NCBI RefSeq assembly: GCF_013055795.1
Contig: NZ_JABETO010000017.1
Coordinates: 1 to 64,000, forward strand
Direction: 5' to 3'
DNA: 64,000 nt
Source: Streptomyces sp. I05A-00742
GTDB lineage: Bacteria; Actinomycetota; Actinomycetes; Streptomycetales; Streptomycetaceae
Part shown: positions 15,980 through 24,940 of the stretch, in pieces
Layout of the letters: each line of letters opens with the position of its first letter
Position numbering within the stretch: the first letter of the stretch is position 1
Translations under genes and position numbers: made by a program
Notes under the pieces: model-generated
Seen by the model: the letters and a program-made list of their open reading frames with translations, nothing else
Database searches by the model: none
What the model was told of the DNA's origin: nothing

Positions 15980-17401
15980 TCAGGCCCGCCGGGGCTCCTC
16001 GCCGTTCCCGCGGTTCCCGTTCTCGGCCGCAAGGCTGTCGTACCCGCTCGTCCCCTCGTCCAGCAGCGGCTCCTGCCGCTTGAGGTGGGCGGGGGCCAGG
16101 AAGCGCAGGGCGTGGTAGCCGGTGAGGACCACGATCGTGCCCAGGGCGATGCCGTTCAGCTCGAAGTTCTCGCTGACCTTGAGGCTGACGCCGCCGACGC
16201 CGATGATGACGCCCGCCGCGATCGGTACGAGGTTCAGCGGATTGCGCAGGTCCACCTTGTTGTGCACCCAGATCTGCGCGCCGAGCAGGCCGATCATGCC
16301 GTAGAGGATGACGGTGATGCCGCCCAGCACGCCACCGGGGACGGCCGCGACGACCGCGCCGAACTTCGGGCAGATGCCGAACAGCAGCGCGAACACGGCC
16401 GCCGCCCAGTAGGCGGCGGTCGAGTAGACGCGGGTCGCCGCCATGACGCCGATGTTCTCGGAGTAGGTGGTGTTGGCCGGTCCGCCGACCGCCGTGGAGA
16501 GCATTGTCGCCGCGCCGTCGGCCGAGATCGCGGTGCCCAGCTGGTCGTCGACCGGATCGCCGGTCATCTCGCCCACCGCCTTGACGTGCCCCGCGTTCTC
16601 CGCGATGAGCGCGATGACGACGGGCAGCGCCACGAGCGCCGCAGACCAGCCGAAGGACGGGGTGTGCAGGGAGGGCAGGCCGATCCAGTCGGCCTTGCCG
16701 ACGCCCGAGAGGTCGAGCCGCCAGTGGTCGACGGCCTCGGTGCCGCCGTTGACGGAATGGATCTTCCCGAAGACCCGGTCGAGGCCCCAGGAGAGCGCAT
16801 AGCCGAAGACCAGGCCCAGGAAGATCGCCACCCGGGACCAGAACCCCCGCAGGCAGACCACGGCCAGGCCGGTGAAGAGCATGGTGAGCAGGGCCGTCCA
16901 CTGGTCCTGCGGCCAGTAGGTGCTCGCCGTCACCGGGGCCAGGTTGAAGCCGATCAGCATGACCACCGCGCCGGTCACCACGGGCGGCATCGCCGCATGG
17001 ATGATCCGTGCGCCGAACTTCCGGACCGCCAGGCCGCTGAGGAAGAGCACCCCGCCGACCACGAAGATCGCGCCGGTGACGGCCGCGCTGTCGCCGCCCT
17101 GGGCGCGGATGACGGCCGCCACTCCGACGAAGGAGAGGCTGCACCCCAGGTAGCTCGGGATCCGGCCGCGGGTGGCGAGCAGGAACAGGATGGTGGCGAC
17201 GCCCGACATCATGATCGCCAGGTTGGGGTCGAGACCCATCAGTACCGGACTGACGAACGATGCCCCGAACATCGCGACCACGTGCTGTGCGCCGAGTCCG
17301 GCGGTGCGCGGCCAGGAGAGCCGTTCGTCCGGCGCGACCACGGCTCCGGGGGCGGGGGTGCGCCCGTCGCCGTGCAGAGTCCAGCGCACGCCGAGGCCCA
17401 T
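15980..17401 (-). CDS. NCS2-family uracil/xanthine permease
   Basis: 473 residues from the ATG at 17401, which has GGGAG eight bases upstream; a GTG four codons earlier is less likely. It has about 12-14 membrane helices. The UraA/PyrP signatures are visible: GLGAQHVVAMFGASFVSPVL in the first helices, IALIAENAGHVKAVGEMTG with the substrate-contacting Glu, and PANTTYSENIGVMAATRVYS, the NCS2 signature. Uracil is the most likely substrate of this subgroup. The C-terminal 50 residues form a hydrophilic tail. The gene is monocistronic and divergent from the repeat protein. Confidence 0.92.
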   Translation of the reverse strand: MGLGVRWTLHGDGRTPAPGAVVAPDERLSWPRTAGLGAQHVVAMFGASFVSPVLMGLDPNLAIMMSGVATILFLLATRGRIPSYLGCSLSFVGVAAVIRAQGGDSAAVTGAIFVVGGVLFLSGLAVRKFGARIIHAAMPPVVTGAVVMLIGFNLAPVTASTYWPQDQWTALLTMLFTGLAVVCLRGFWSRVAIFLGLVFGYALSWGLDRVFGKIHSVNGGTEAVDHWRLDLSGVGKADWIGLPSLHTPSFGWSAALVALPVVIALIAENAGHVKAVGEMTGDPVDDQLGTAISADGAATMLSTAVGGPANTTYSENIGVMAATRVYSTAAYWAAAVFALLFGICPKFGAVVAAVPGGVLGGITVILYGMIGLLGAQIWVHNKVDLRNPLNLVPIAAGVIIGVGGVSLKVSENFELNGIALGTIVVLTGYHALRFLAPAHLKRQEPLLDEGTSGYDSLAAENGNRGNGEEPRRA

Positions 17402-17643
17402 GACTGCTCCCACTGTGGTCGTTCGAGGGTGATCCGCACCATGTTAAGCGCGTGTCAGGAGTGGTCCGTGCGCAGAACGGCCCCGGAAGGCGGGCGGTGC
17501 GAGCGGGGCGGACGGTGTCGACGGCTGCTGCGATCGGCGCAATTAACACCTCGTAAGGCTGTATGCCCGGGACGCCCGGCAGCTCCCCGGTCCGGGCGAG
17601 GTATGCGTGGGTTGTCCGATTTCCTGCAAACCAGGAGACATAC

Positions 17644-18510
17644 ATGCGTAAGCTCGTCGGCCGCTCAGCGGCCGCCGCGGTCCTCGCCGCGGGCGTCATC
17701 GTTCCGGCCGCCGGGGTGGCCGTCGCCGCGCCGCAGTCCCCGTCCGTCCCCAAGGCAGCCAGCTGGGACGACGACCACGGCCGGGACCGGGACCACGGCC
17801 GGGACCGCGACCGCGACCGTGACCGCGACCGTGACAAGGGCAAGAACAAGCACCGCGACCGTGACCGCGACCGCGACCATGACAAGGGCCGTGACAAGGG
17901 CCGCGACCACGGACGTGACCACGGCCGCGACCGTGACCGCGACTGCGACCGCGGCCGCTACCACCACGACCGTGACCGCGACTGCGACCGCGGTCGCTGG
18001 GGCCGTCACCACGACGACGACTGCGACCGGGGCCGCTGGGGTCGTCACCACGACGACGACTGCGACCACGGCCGGGGCCACAAGGGTGGCTGGGGCCACG
18101 GCGGCGGCTGGGGCAACATCAACATCTGGTCCGGCTGGGGCAGCTGGGGCGGGGGCCACCACAAGGGCTGGGGTGGCTGGGACCGTGACTGCGACCGCGG
18201 TGGCTGGGGCCACAACGGCGGTTGGGGTCACAAGGGCGGTTGGGGCCACAAGGGTGGCTGGGACCGTGACTGCGACCGCGGTGGTTGGGGCCACAACGGT
18301 GGCTGGGGCCACAAGGGCGGCTGGGGTCACGGTGGTGGCTGGGGCCACGACGGTGGCTGGGGCCACAAGGGTGGCTGGGGCCACGACGACTGCGACAACG
18401 GCTGGAAGCACCGCGGCGGCCGTGACTGCGGCGGGTGGAACGACGGCTGGGGTCACGGCGGCGGCAAGCACGTCCGCAACACCGTCAACATCCTGGGCAT
18501 CAGCCTCTGA
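17644..18510 (+). CDS. Secreted low-complexity protein with RD and GGWGHK repeats
   Basis: 288 residues. A Sec signal peptide is clear: basic MRKLVGR, hydrophobic AAAAVLAAGVIVPAAG, and cleavage probably after AVA at about 35. The mature protein has two repeat zones: residues 40-150 of DRD/HGRD/KGRD runs with interspersed DCDRG units, and residues 155-275 of tandem GGWGHK-type units, His and Gly rich with regular Trp. About ten Cys are spaced in DCD motifs. The C-terminus NTVNILGISL is the only ordinary sequence. No catalytic domain. Metal binding or a surface or polymer role is a reasonable guess. A second D/H/R/G repeat protein lies at 44.2-44.8 kb. I cannot name a family. Confidence 0.8.
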   Translation: MRKLVGRSAAAAVLAAGVIVPAAGVAVAAPQSPSVPKAASWDDDHGRDRDHGRDRDRDRDRDRDKGKNKHRDRDRDRDHDKGRDKGRDHGRDHGRDRDRDCDRGRYHHDRDRDCDRGRWGRHHDDDCDRGRWGRHHDDDCDHGRGHKGGWGHGGGWGNINIWSGWGSWGGGHHKGWGGWDRDCDRGGWGHNGGWGHKGGWGHKGGWDRDCDRGGWGHNGGWGHKGGWGHGGGWGHDGGWGHKGGWGHDDCDNGWKHRGGRDCGGWNDGWGHGGGKHVRNTVNILGISL

Positions 18511-18604
18511 GCCCACGTTCACCCTCTGACGGTCCCCTTCCACCGCGGGCCGCGTGACCGGAACTCCGGCCGCGCGGCCCGCGGTGGCGTTCCCGCCGGT
18601 CCGC

Positions 18605-19837
18605 TCAGCCCTCCGCCGCGGGGACGGTCCGCGCGTCCCCCGACGCCGCGGCCGGCCCGTCCCTCCCGTCCGTCCCCGCAGACCCGGTCCGCAGCGCCCC
18701 CGCCGTGACCGCCAGCATCGCCGCCAGCGCGGTCACCAGCCCGAAGGAGGCGGTCAGCGAGGTGGCGCCGGCGATCTGCCCGATGGCCGACGGGGCGATC
18801 AGACTGGACGTGTAGGTGATCGTCGCCACCCCCGCGATGGCTTGGCTCGGCTCCGGGCCGCTGCGCGCCGCCGCCGCGAAGGCGAGCGGCACGACGACCG
18901 CGATGCCCAGCCCGACCAGCCCGAACCCGGTGATGGCGAGGGCCGCTCCCGGCGCCGTGACCACCAACACCCCGCCGGCGCAGGCCAGTACCCCGCCCGC
19001 CCGCACGGCGCGCACCGGGCCGAACCGGCGGACCACCACGTCCCCGGCGAACCGGGCCGCCGCCATCGCGCAGGAGAAGACCGTGGTGCAGGCGGCCGCG
19101 AGGCCGGCCCCGGAGCCGGTGACATCACGCAGATAGACCGCCGACCACTCCAGGCTCGCCCCCTCGGCGAACACGGCGCAGAACCCGACCGCGCCGATGA
19201 CGAGGGCCGACCGCGGGGGCAGGGCGAACCGCGGCGGCGGACGCTCCTCCGCCCGGGGCCGGAGGTCCAGCACCCGGCCGCAGGCCACCGCGCCCAGCAG
19301 GGTCAGGACGGCGGCCGCGATGCCCAGGTGCCACCGCGCGTCCGTCCCGGCGTGCGCCGCCACGGTGCCCGCCGCCGAACCGGCCAGGGCCCCCACGCTC
19401 CACATCCCGTGCAGCCCGGACATGATCGAACGGCCGAGCCGCTCCTCGGTCTCGACCCCCAGGGCGTTCATGGCGACGTCCGCCATCCCCGACGCCGCGC
19501 CGTACATCGCCAGCGCCGCACAGAGCGCCGGCAGGCCGGGGGAGAGGGCGGGCAGGGCGAGGGACGCGCACCACAGCGCGAGCAGTCCGCGCAGCGCGGC
19601 CCGGGAGCCGAAACGGTGGCCGACCCGGCCCGCGAGCGGCATCGCCAGCGCGGCGCCGATCGCCGGGAAGGCCAGCGCGAGGCCCAACTCGCCCGGCCCC
19701 AGGGACAACTGGTCCCGGATCCAGGGGATGCGGGTGGCGAAGTTGCCGGTGACCGCGCCGTGCACGGCGAACACGGCGGCGATCGCCACCCGTGCCCCGC
19801 GCACCCGTGACGCCCCGGCCCCGCTCGTGCCGTCCAT
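18605..19837 (-). CDS. MFS transporter
   Basis: 410 residues from the ATG at 19837 (MDGTSGAG), chosen because the 69-residue upstream extension of the frame is Arg/Gly/Pro rich and has no helix. Twelve hydrophobic helices follow, with AAVFAVHGAVTGNFATRIPWIRDQLS in the first loop region and a basic GRVGHRFGSRAAL loop between helices 2 and 3. It resembles the YbjJ-like putative sugar or drug efflux group. The gene is divergent from the FMN riboswitch and rib operon. Substrate unknown. Confidence 0.87.
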   Translation of the reverse strand: MDGTSGAGASRVRGARVAIAAVFAVHGAVTGNFATRIPWIRDQLSLGPGELGLALAFPAIGAALAMPLAGRVGHRFGSRAALRGLLALWCASLALPALSPGLPALCAALAMYGAASGMADVAMNALGVETEERLGRSIMSGLHGMWSVGALAGSAAGTVAAHAGTDARWHLGIAAAVLTLLGAVACGRVLDLRPRAEERPPPRFALPPRSALVIGAVGFCAVFAEGASLEWSAVYLRDVTGSGAGLAAACTTVFSCAMAAARFAGDVVVRRFGPVRAVRAGGVLACAGGVLVVTAPGAALAITGFGLVGLGIAVVVPLAFAAAARSGPEPSQAIAGVATITYTSSLIAPSAIGQIAGATSLTASFGLVTALAAMLAVTAGALRTGSAGTDGRDGPAAASGDARTVPAAEG

Positions 19838-20036
19838 CCGGTGGCCCCCTGTTCCCTTTGTTCCCTCGCCCGCCACGGCCCCTCCGGGCACGGTACGCGG
19901 GCCCGTGCGTGACCTGCCACACGCTCTGTCAAGTCCCGTGGACACCGCGCCGCGGCTCGGCGTACGCTCGGAGCGTCGGAGCCAGGGGTCCCATGGATCA
20001 ACAGCTCGGACACCCGTACCAGAAAAGATCATTACG

Positions 20037-20167
20037 CAGCGCACTCCGGGGTCGGTGAAATTCCGAACCGGCGGTTACAGTCCGCGACCCGGCCGCAGCC
20101 AGCGGCCGGTTGACCAGGTGAAATTCCTGGACCGACGGTTAAAGTCCGGATGGGAGGCAGTGCGCGG
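20037..20167 (+). ncRNA. FMN riboswitch (RFN element)
   Basis: The hallmark RFN blocks are in order: GGTGAAATTCC near 20053, AACCGGCGGT followed by the AGTCCGCGACCCG loop, a variable stem (GGCCGC with GCGGCC), then GACCAGGTGAAATTCCTGGACCGACGGT-like and AAAGTCCGGATGGGAGGCAG. This aptamer binds FMN and turns rib genes down. It ends about 157 bases before ribD. A GC-rich stretch ending in a T-run at 20266-20270 could be the expression platform terminator, while the ribD ribosome site AGGAGG is well outside the aptamer. Confidence 0.97.
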
Positions 20168-20323
20168 CGGGCAGGCACCGGCATTCTCGCCGTGGCCGTG
20201 CGGCCGCTCTTTCCCCAAAGGGTTCCGCATCGGGCACACGGCGGTCCCGGCGCCGTCGTCCCCGCTTTTTGTCGTTCTCACGACAGCCCCGGAGTCCACG
20301 CCCGAAGAGGCAGGAGGACCCCG

Positions 20324-21436
20324 GTGGCCACCGCGACCGAAGCAGACGCGATGCGACGCGCCATCGCGCTCGCCGCTCGCGCCCTCGGTTCCACGAGCCC
20401 CAACCCCGTCGTCGGCTGCGTCCTCCTCGACGCCGCCGGCCGGGTCGCCGGCGAGGGGTGGCACCGGCGCGCCGGAGCCCCGCACGCCGAGGTGGAGGCG
20501 CTGCGCGCCGCCGCGGCGGCCGGTCATGACGTCCGGGGCGGTACCGCCGTCGTCACCCTCGAACCCTGCAACCACACCGGGCGCACGGGCCCCTGCGCCC
20601 AGGCGCTCGTCGCGGCCGGCGTCGCCCGGGTCGTCTACGCCGTCGCCGACCCCACCCCGGTGGCGACCGGCGGCGCGGCCACCCTCTCGGCGGCCGGCGT
20701 GGACACCGAGGGCGGCCTCCTGGCCGACGAGGCCGCGGCCGGCAACACCGCCTGGCTCACCGCGGTCCTGCGCGGCCGCCCCTTCGTGCGGTGGAAGTAC
20801 GCCGCGACCCTCGACGGCCGCAGCGCCGCCGCCGACGGCACCAGCCGCTGGATCACCTCGCCCGAGTCCCGCGCCGACGTGCACCGGCTGCGCGCCGAGG
20901 CCGACGCCGTCGTCGTCGGCTCCGGCACCCTGCGCGCCGACGACCCGCACCTCGCCGTCCGCGGCCTCCCGGAGGACCGCGCCGTCACCCAGCCGCTGCG
21001 CGTCGTCGTCGACACCCACGCCACCGTCCGCCCGGACGCCCGGGTCCTGGACGACGCGGCACCGACCCTGATCGCCGTCGGCAAGGACGCCGACACCGGG
21101 CACCTGCCCGGGGTGGACGTCGCCCGGCTGCCGTCCGCCGGCACCGGCCTCGACGTCGACGCGCTGCTCGCCGAGCTGTACGGCCGGGGCGTGCGCTCCG
21201 TCCTGCTGGAGGGCGGCCCCCGGCTCGCCGGTGCCTTCCTGGCCGCCGGCGCCGTGGACCGCGTCGTCGCCTACCTCGCCCCGGCGCTGCTCGGCGCCGG
21301 GCCCGCCGCCCTCGGGGACGCCGGCATCGGCACCATCGACCGGGCCCTGCGCCTGGACGTGACCGACGTCGCCCGCCTCGGCCCCGATCTGCGCGTCACC
21401 GCCGCTCCCCTCGCCACCGCTCCAGAGGAGAACTGA
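20324..21436 (+). CDS. ribD: Bifunctional diaminohydroxyphosphoribosylaminopyrimidine deaminase / 5-amino-6-(5-phosphoribosylamino)uracil reductase
   Basis: 370 residues from GTG 20324, six bases after AGGAGG. Residues 5-145 are the deaminase: PNPVVGCV, zinc ligands HAE and LEPCNHTGRTGPC. Residues 150-370 are the reductase: WKYAATLDGRSA, SRWITSPESR and GGPRLAGAFL. It carries out the second and third steps of riboflavin synthesis from GTP. First gene of the FMN-riboswitch-controlled operon; ribE starts four bases after its stop. Confidence 0.97.
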   Translation: MATATEADAMRRAIALAARALGSTSPNPVVGCVLLDAAGRVAGEGWHRRAGAPHAEVEALRAAAAAGHDVRGGTAVVTLEPCNHTGRTGPCAQALVAAGVARVVYAVADPTPVATGGAATLSAAGVDTEGGLLADEAAAGNTAWLTAVLRGRPFVRWKYAATLDGRSAAADGTSRWITSPESRADVHRLRAEADAVVVGSGTLRADDPHLAVRGLPEDRAVTQPLRVVVDTHATVRPDARVLDDAAPTLIAVGKDADTGHLPGVDVARLPSAGTGLDVDALLAELYGRGVRSVLLEGGPRLAGAFLAAGAVDRVVAYLAPALLGAGPAALGDAGIGTIDRALRLDVTDVARLGPDLRVTAAPLATAPEEN

Positions 21437-21439
21437 CAA

Positions 21440-22081
21440 GTGTTCACCGGAATCGTCGAAGAACTGGGCGAGGTCGTCGCCGTGGAACGCCGCGGCGACT
21501 CGGCCCGGTTCCGGCTGCGCGGCCCCCTCGTCACCGAGGACGCCGGGCACGGCGACTCGATCGCGGTCAACGGCGTCTGCCTGACCGTCGTCACCACCGC
21601 CGACGGCGAGTTCACCGCCGACGTCATGGCCGAGACCCTCGACCGCTCCAGCCTGGGCGCCCTCGACGCCGGCTCCCGCGTCAACCTCGAACGGCCGATG
21701 CAGCTCGGCGGGCGGCTCGGCGGCCACCTGGTCCAGGGCCATGTGGACGGCACCGGCACCATCACCGAGCGGATCCCCGGCGAACACTGGGAGACCGTAC
21801 GCGTCTCCCTCCCCGCGGGCCTCGCCCGGTACGTCGTGGACAAGGGCTCCATCACCGTGGACGGCGTCAGCCTGACCGTGGTGGAGGCCGGTGACGACTG
21901 GTTCACCGTCAGCCTCATCCCCACCACGCTCCAACTGACCACCCTCGGCATCAAGAAGGTGGGCGACCCGGTCAACCTGGAGGTCGATGTGCTCGCCAAA
22001 TACACCGAGCGGCTGCTCGGTCATGTCGCGGTCACGGAACGGCTCCTCGGGGACCGTGCGGGGTCGGGGGAGCGGGCATGA
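21440..22081 (+). CDS. ribE: Riboflavin synthase alpha subunit
   Basis: 213 residues, GTG start. MFTGIVEELG is the universal N-terminus. Two lumazine-binding repeats are visible, each with a VNGVCLTVV/VDGVSLTVV core (about 45-60 and 140-155), and the substrate loop GGRLGGHLVQGHVDGTG. It makes riboflavin from two molecules of 6,7-dimethyl-8-ribityllumazine. The stop overlaps the ATG of the next gene (ATGA), indicating translational coupling. Also called ribC in some genomes. Confidence 0.97.
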   Translation: MFTGIVEELGEVVAVERRGDSARFRLRGPLVTEDAGHGDSIAVNGVCLTVVTTADGEFTADVMAETLDRSSLGALDAGSRVNLERPMQLGGRLGGHLVQGHVDGTGTITERIPGEHWETVRVSLPAGLARYVVDKGSITVDGVSLTVVEAGDDWFTVSLIPTTLQLTTLGIKKVGDPVNLEVDVLAKYTERLLGHVAVTERLLGDRAGSGERA

Positions 22082-22743
22082 GCGCCGTCTCCTGGCTGGG
22101 CGACGAGGCGTTCACCGCCTTCGGCCAGCACGTCATCTGGTCCGACATGGTCGGCAACATCTCGGGGATCATCGCCCTCGCGCTCGGCTGGCGGCGCTCC
22201 ATATGGACCTGGCCCGCCCAGTTCGTCGCCGGCCTCATCCTCGTCACCGCCTACGCCTCCGCGCACCTCGGCGGCGGCGTAGGCAAGCAGCTCCTCGTCA
22301 TCGGCGTCGCCCTGTGGGGCTGGCGGCAGTGGCACCGGGGCCGGCGGGACGAGAGCGGCACCCTGACCGTCCGCTTCGCCACCTGGCGCGAACGGGCCGT
22401 CCTGCTCGGCGGCACGGCCGTGGGCACCCTCGCGGTCGGCGGGCTCTTCACCGCTGTGCCGGAGCTGTCCTGGAACCCCTGGCCGGACGCCTACATCTTC
22501 GTCGGCACCCTCGCGGCGATGGTCGCCCAGGCCCGCGGGCTCGTCGAATTCTGGTTCGCCTGGCTGCTGGTGGACGTCGTCGGCGTCCCGCTCGCCTTCT
22601 CCAGCGGACTGGCCTTCGCCGGCGCCGTCTACGTCCTCTACCTCGGCCTCGCGCTGTGGGGCATGCGGGACTGGTGGCTGAGCTCCCGTGCCGCCGCCCG
22701 CCCGGCACCGGCGCGGGAACCCGCCCTCTCCCGGGCCGCGTGA
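22078..22743 (+). CDS. ribM: PnuC-family vitamin transporter, probably riboflavin (RibM)
   Basis: 221 residues with about seven membrane helices. It has the PnuC layout: GNISGIIALALGWRRSIWTWPAQF, and WFAWLLVDVVGVPL with the WxxW-type substrate motif region in the second half. PnuC itself carries nicotinamide riboside, but this homologue sits inside the FMN-riboswitch rib operon, overlapping ribE by four bases. RibM from Streptomyces davaonensis and Corynebacterium in the same position has been shown to be a riboflavin facilitator. That context is the basis for the assignment. Confidence 0.9.
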   Translation: MSAVSWLGDEAFTAFGQHVIWSDMVGNISGIIALALGWRRSIWTWPAQFVAGLILVTAYASAHLGGGVGKQLLVIGVALWGWRQWHRGRRDESGTLTVRFATWRERAVLLGGTAVGTLAVGGLFTAVPELSWNPWPDAYIFVGTLAAMVAQARGLVEFWFAWLLVDVVGVPLAFSSGLAFAGAVYVLYLGLALWGMRDWWLSSRAAARPAPAREPALSRAA

Positions 22744-22786
22744 CCCACCGCCGTCCCCACCCACCGACACATAACGGAGTGACCAC

Positions 22787-24067
22787 ATGACCGCCCCGCA
22801 CAGCCGGCCCGCGACCGGGGCCCCCGCCCTCGACCCGGTCGAGCGCGCCATCGCCGACATCGCGGCCGGCCGGCCCGTCGTGGTGGTGGACGACGAGAGC
22901 CGGGAGAACGAGGGCGACCTCGTCGTCGCCGCCGAACTGGCCACCACCGAGACCGTCGCCTTCATGATGAGCGAGTGCCGCGGCCTGATCTGCATGCCGA
23001 TGGAGGCCGAGGACATCGACCGCCTCGACCTGCCGCAGATGGTCGAGAAGAACACCGAGACCATGCGCACCGCCTTCACCGTCAGCGTCGACGCGTCCGC
23101 CGAGCACGGCGTCGGCACCGGCATCTCGGCCGCCGACCGGGCCACCACCATCCGGCTGCTGGCCTCCGCCGACAGCGTGCCCGGCGACTTCGTCCGGCCA
23201 GGACACGTCTTCCCGCTGCGCGCCCGGCCCGGCGGCGTCCTCGCCCGCCCGGGCCACACCGAGGCCGGCTGCGACCTCGCCCGGCTGGCCGGACTCCGCC
23301 CGGCCGCCGCGATCGTGGAGATCGCGGGGGAGGACGGCCGGATGCTGCGGCTGCCCGAACTGATCCCGTTCGCCCGGAAGCACGGCCTGTCGATCATCTC
23401 CATCGAGGACCTGATCAGCTACCTGCGCTCCGCCGAACCCACCGTCAAGCGGGAGGCCACCACCCGGCTGCCCACCGCCTTCGGCGAGTTCCGGGCGTAC
23501 GGCTACCGCTCCGTCCGCGACGGCGTCGAGCATGTCGCCCTCGTCGCCGGCGACCTCGGCGACGGCGAGGAGGTCCTGGTCCGGGTGCACTCCGAGTGCC
23601 TGACCGGCGATGTCTTCGGCTCCCTGCGCTGCGACTGCGGCCCCCAGCTGGAGGCGTCCCTGGAACGGGTGGCCACCGAGGGCCGCGGCGTCGTCGTCTA
23701 CCTCCGCGGCCACGAGGGCCGCGGCATCGGACTGCTGTCCAAACTGCGGGCCTACGAGCTCCAGGAGGCCGGCCACGACACGCTGGACGCCAACCTCGAA
23801 CTCGGCCTCCCCGCCGACGCCCGCGACTACGCCGCCGGCGCGCAGATGCTCACCGACCTCGGCGTGCGCTCGGTCCGGCTGATGACCAACAACCCCGACA
23901 AGACCATCGCCCTGGAGCGGCACGGCCTGAAGATCACCGGCCGGGAGCCGATGCCCGTGGCGGCGGGCGAGCACAATCTGCGGTACCTGCGCACCAAGCG
24001 GGACCGGATGGGGCACGACCTGCCCTGGCTGGACGACAACCAGGTCTCCCCCTGCGACAACCAGTAG
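22787..24067 (+). CDS. ribBA: Bifunctional 3,4-dihydroxy-2-butanone 4-phosphate synthase / GTP cyclohydrolase II
   Basis: 426 residues. Residues 15-215 are RibB: DDESRENEGDLVVAAE metal-binding loop and the GHTEAGCDLARLAG motif. Residues 220-415 are RibA: the zinc cysteines in SECLTGDVFGSLRCDCGPQ, then YLRGHEGRGIGL, and the C-terminal LMTNNPDK. Both halves therefore look active. It provides both precursors of the riboflavin pathway, from ribulose 5-phosphate and GTP. Confidence 0.97.
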   Translation: MTAPHSRPATGAPALDPVERAIADIAAGRPVVVVDDESRENEGDLVVAAELATTETVAFMMSECRGLICMPMEAEDIDRLDLPQMVEKNTETMRTAFTVSVDASAEHGVGTGISAADRATTIRLLASADSVPGDFVRPGHVFPLRARPGGVLARPGHTEAGCDLARLAGLRPAAAIVEIAGEDGRMLRLPELIPFARKHGLSIISIEDLISYLRSAEPTVKREATTRLPTAFGEFRAYGYRSVRDGVEHVALVAGDLGDGEEVLVRVHSECLTGDVFGSLRCDCGPQLEASLERVATEGRGVVVYLRGHEGRGIGLLSKLRAYELQEAGHDTLDANLELGLPADARDYAAGAQMLTDLGVRSVRLMTNNPDKTIALERHGLKITGREPMPVAAGEHNLRYLRTKRDRMGHDLPWLDDNQVSPCDNQ

Positions 24068-24100
24068 CACCACCGGAACAGCGATCCATCGAGGAGTGAC

Positions 24101-24586
24101 GTGAGCGGCAAGGGCGCCCCCCAGCTGAGTGTGAAGAACTGTCGTGACCTGCGCGTGGCCGTCATCGCCGCCCAGTGGCACGAGAAGGTCATGGACGGCC
24201 TGGTCGACGGCGCCCTGCGCGCCCTGCACGACCTCGGCATCGACGAGCCGACGCTGCTGCGCGTCCCCGGCAGCTGGGAACTGCCGGTCGCCGCCAAGGT
24301 GCTCGCCGGCCGCGGCTACGACGCGATCGTCGCCCTCGGCGTCGTCATCCGCGGCGGCACGCCGCACTTCGACTACGTGTGCCAGGGCGTCACCCAGGGC
24401 CTCACCCAGGTGTCCACCGACACCGGCGTCCCCGTCGGTTTCGGCGTCCTCACCTGTGACGACGAGGAACAGGCCCTGGACCGGGCCGGACTGGAGGGCT
24501 CGGCCGAGGACAAGGGCCACGAGGCGGTCACCGCGGCCGTCGCCACGGCGGTGATCCTGCGCTCGGTGTCCGAGCCCTGGCACTGA
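24101..24586 (+). CDS. ribH: 6,7-dimethyl-8-ribityllumazine synthase
   Basis: 161 residues, GTG start after GAGGAG. Conserved blocks: AAQWHEKVMDGLVDGA, RVPGSWELPVAAK, ALGVVIRGGTPHFDYVCQGV with the catalytic His, and GVLTCDDEEQALDRAG. It condenses the RibA/RibD product with the RibB product. Last gene of the rib operon; hisE starts 33 bases on and may be read through. Confidence 0.97.
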   Translation: MSGKGAPQLSVKNCRDLRVAVIAAQWHEKVMDGLVDGALRALHDLGIDEPTLLRVPGSWELPVAAKVLAGRGYDAIVALGVVIRGGTPHFDYVCQGVTQGLTQVSTDTGVPVGFGVLTCDDEEQALDRAGLEGSAEDKGHEAVTAAVATAVILRSVSEPWH

Positions 24587-24619
24587 GCGGGGGAGCGGAC
24601 CCCGTAGGGTAGGACCACC

Positions 24620-24889
24620 ATGGACAGGAAGACGTTCGAGGAGCTCTTCGCCGAGCTCCAGCAGAAGGCCGCAGGCGACCCCGCCACCTCCCGCACCGCG
24701 GAACTGGTGGGCAAGGGTGTCCATGCCATCGGCAAGAAGGTCGTCGAAGAGGCGGCCGAGGTGTGGATGGCCGCCGAGTACGAGGGCGCCGACGCGACCG
24801 CCGAGGAGATCTCCCAGCTCCTCTACCACCTCCAGGTGATGATGGTCGCCCGCGGCATCTCGCTCGACGACGTCTACGCCCACCTCTGA
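24620..24889 (+). CDS. hisE: Phosphoribosyl-ATP pyrophosphatase
   Basis: 89 residues, all alpha. KVVEEAAEVWMAAEYEG carries the metal-binding Glu pattern of the MazG/HisE fold, and ISQLLYHLQVMMVARG the second helix. It performs the second step of histidine synthesis. Separate hisE next to hisG is the usual actinobacterial arrangement; hisI lies elsewhere. Confidence 0.95.
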   Translation: MDRKTFEELFAELQQKAAGDPATSRTAELVGKGVHAIGKKVVEEAAEVWMAAEYEGADATAEEISQLLYHLQVMMVARGISLDDVYAHL

Positions 24890-24940
24890 TCCCCCCTGTA
24901 TCCGATACCCCCACCCCTCTTGCACGAAGGAACCGCCCTC

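Noticed and set aside
15941..18529. Plus-strand frame of about 860 codons across the NCS2 permease and repeat gene
   Set aside because: Runs antisense to a clear permease and out of frame in the repeat gene; composition-driven.
17665..18543. Minus-strand frame of Val/Thr/Ala repeats opposite the RD/GGWGHK protein
   Set aside because: It is the mirror of a repetitive gene. The plus strand has a signal peptide, a ribosome site and sensible ends, the minus frame has none.
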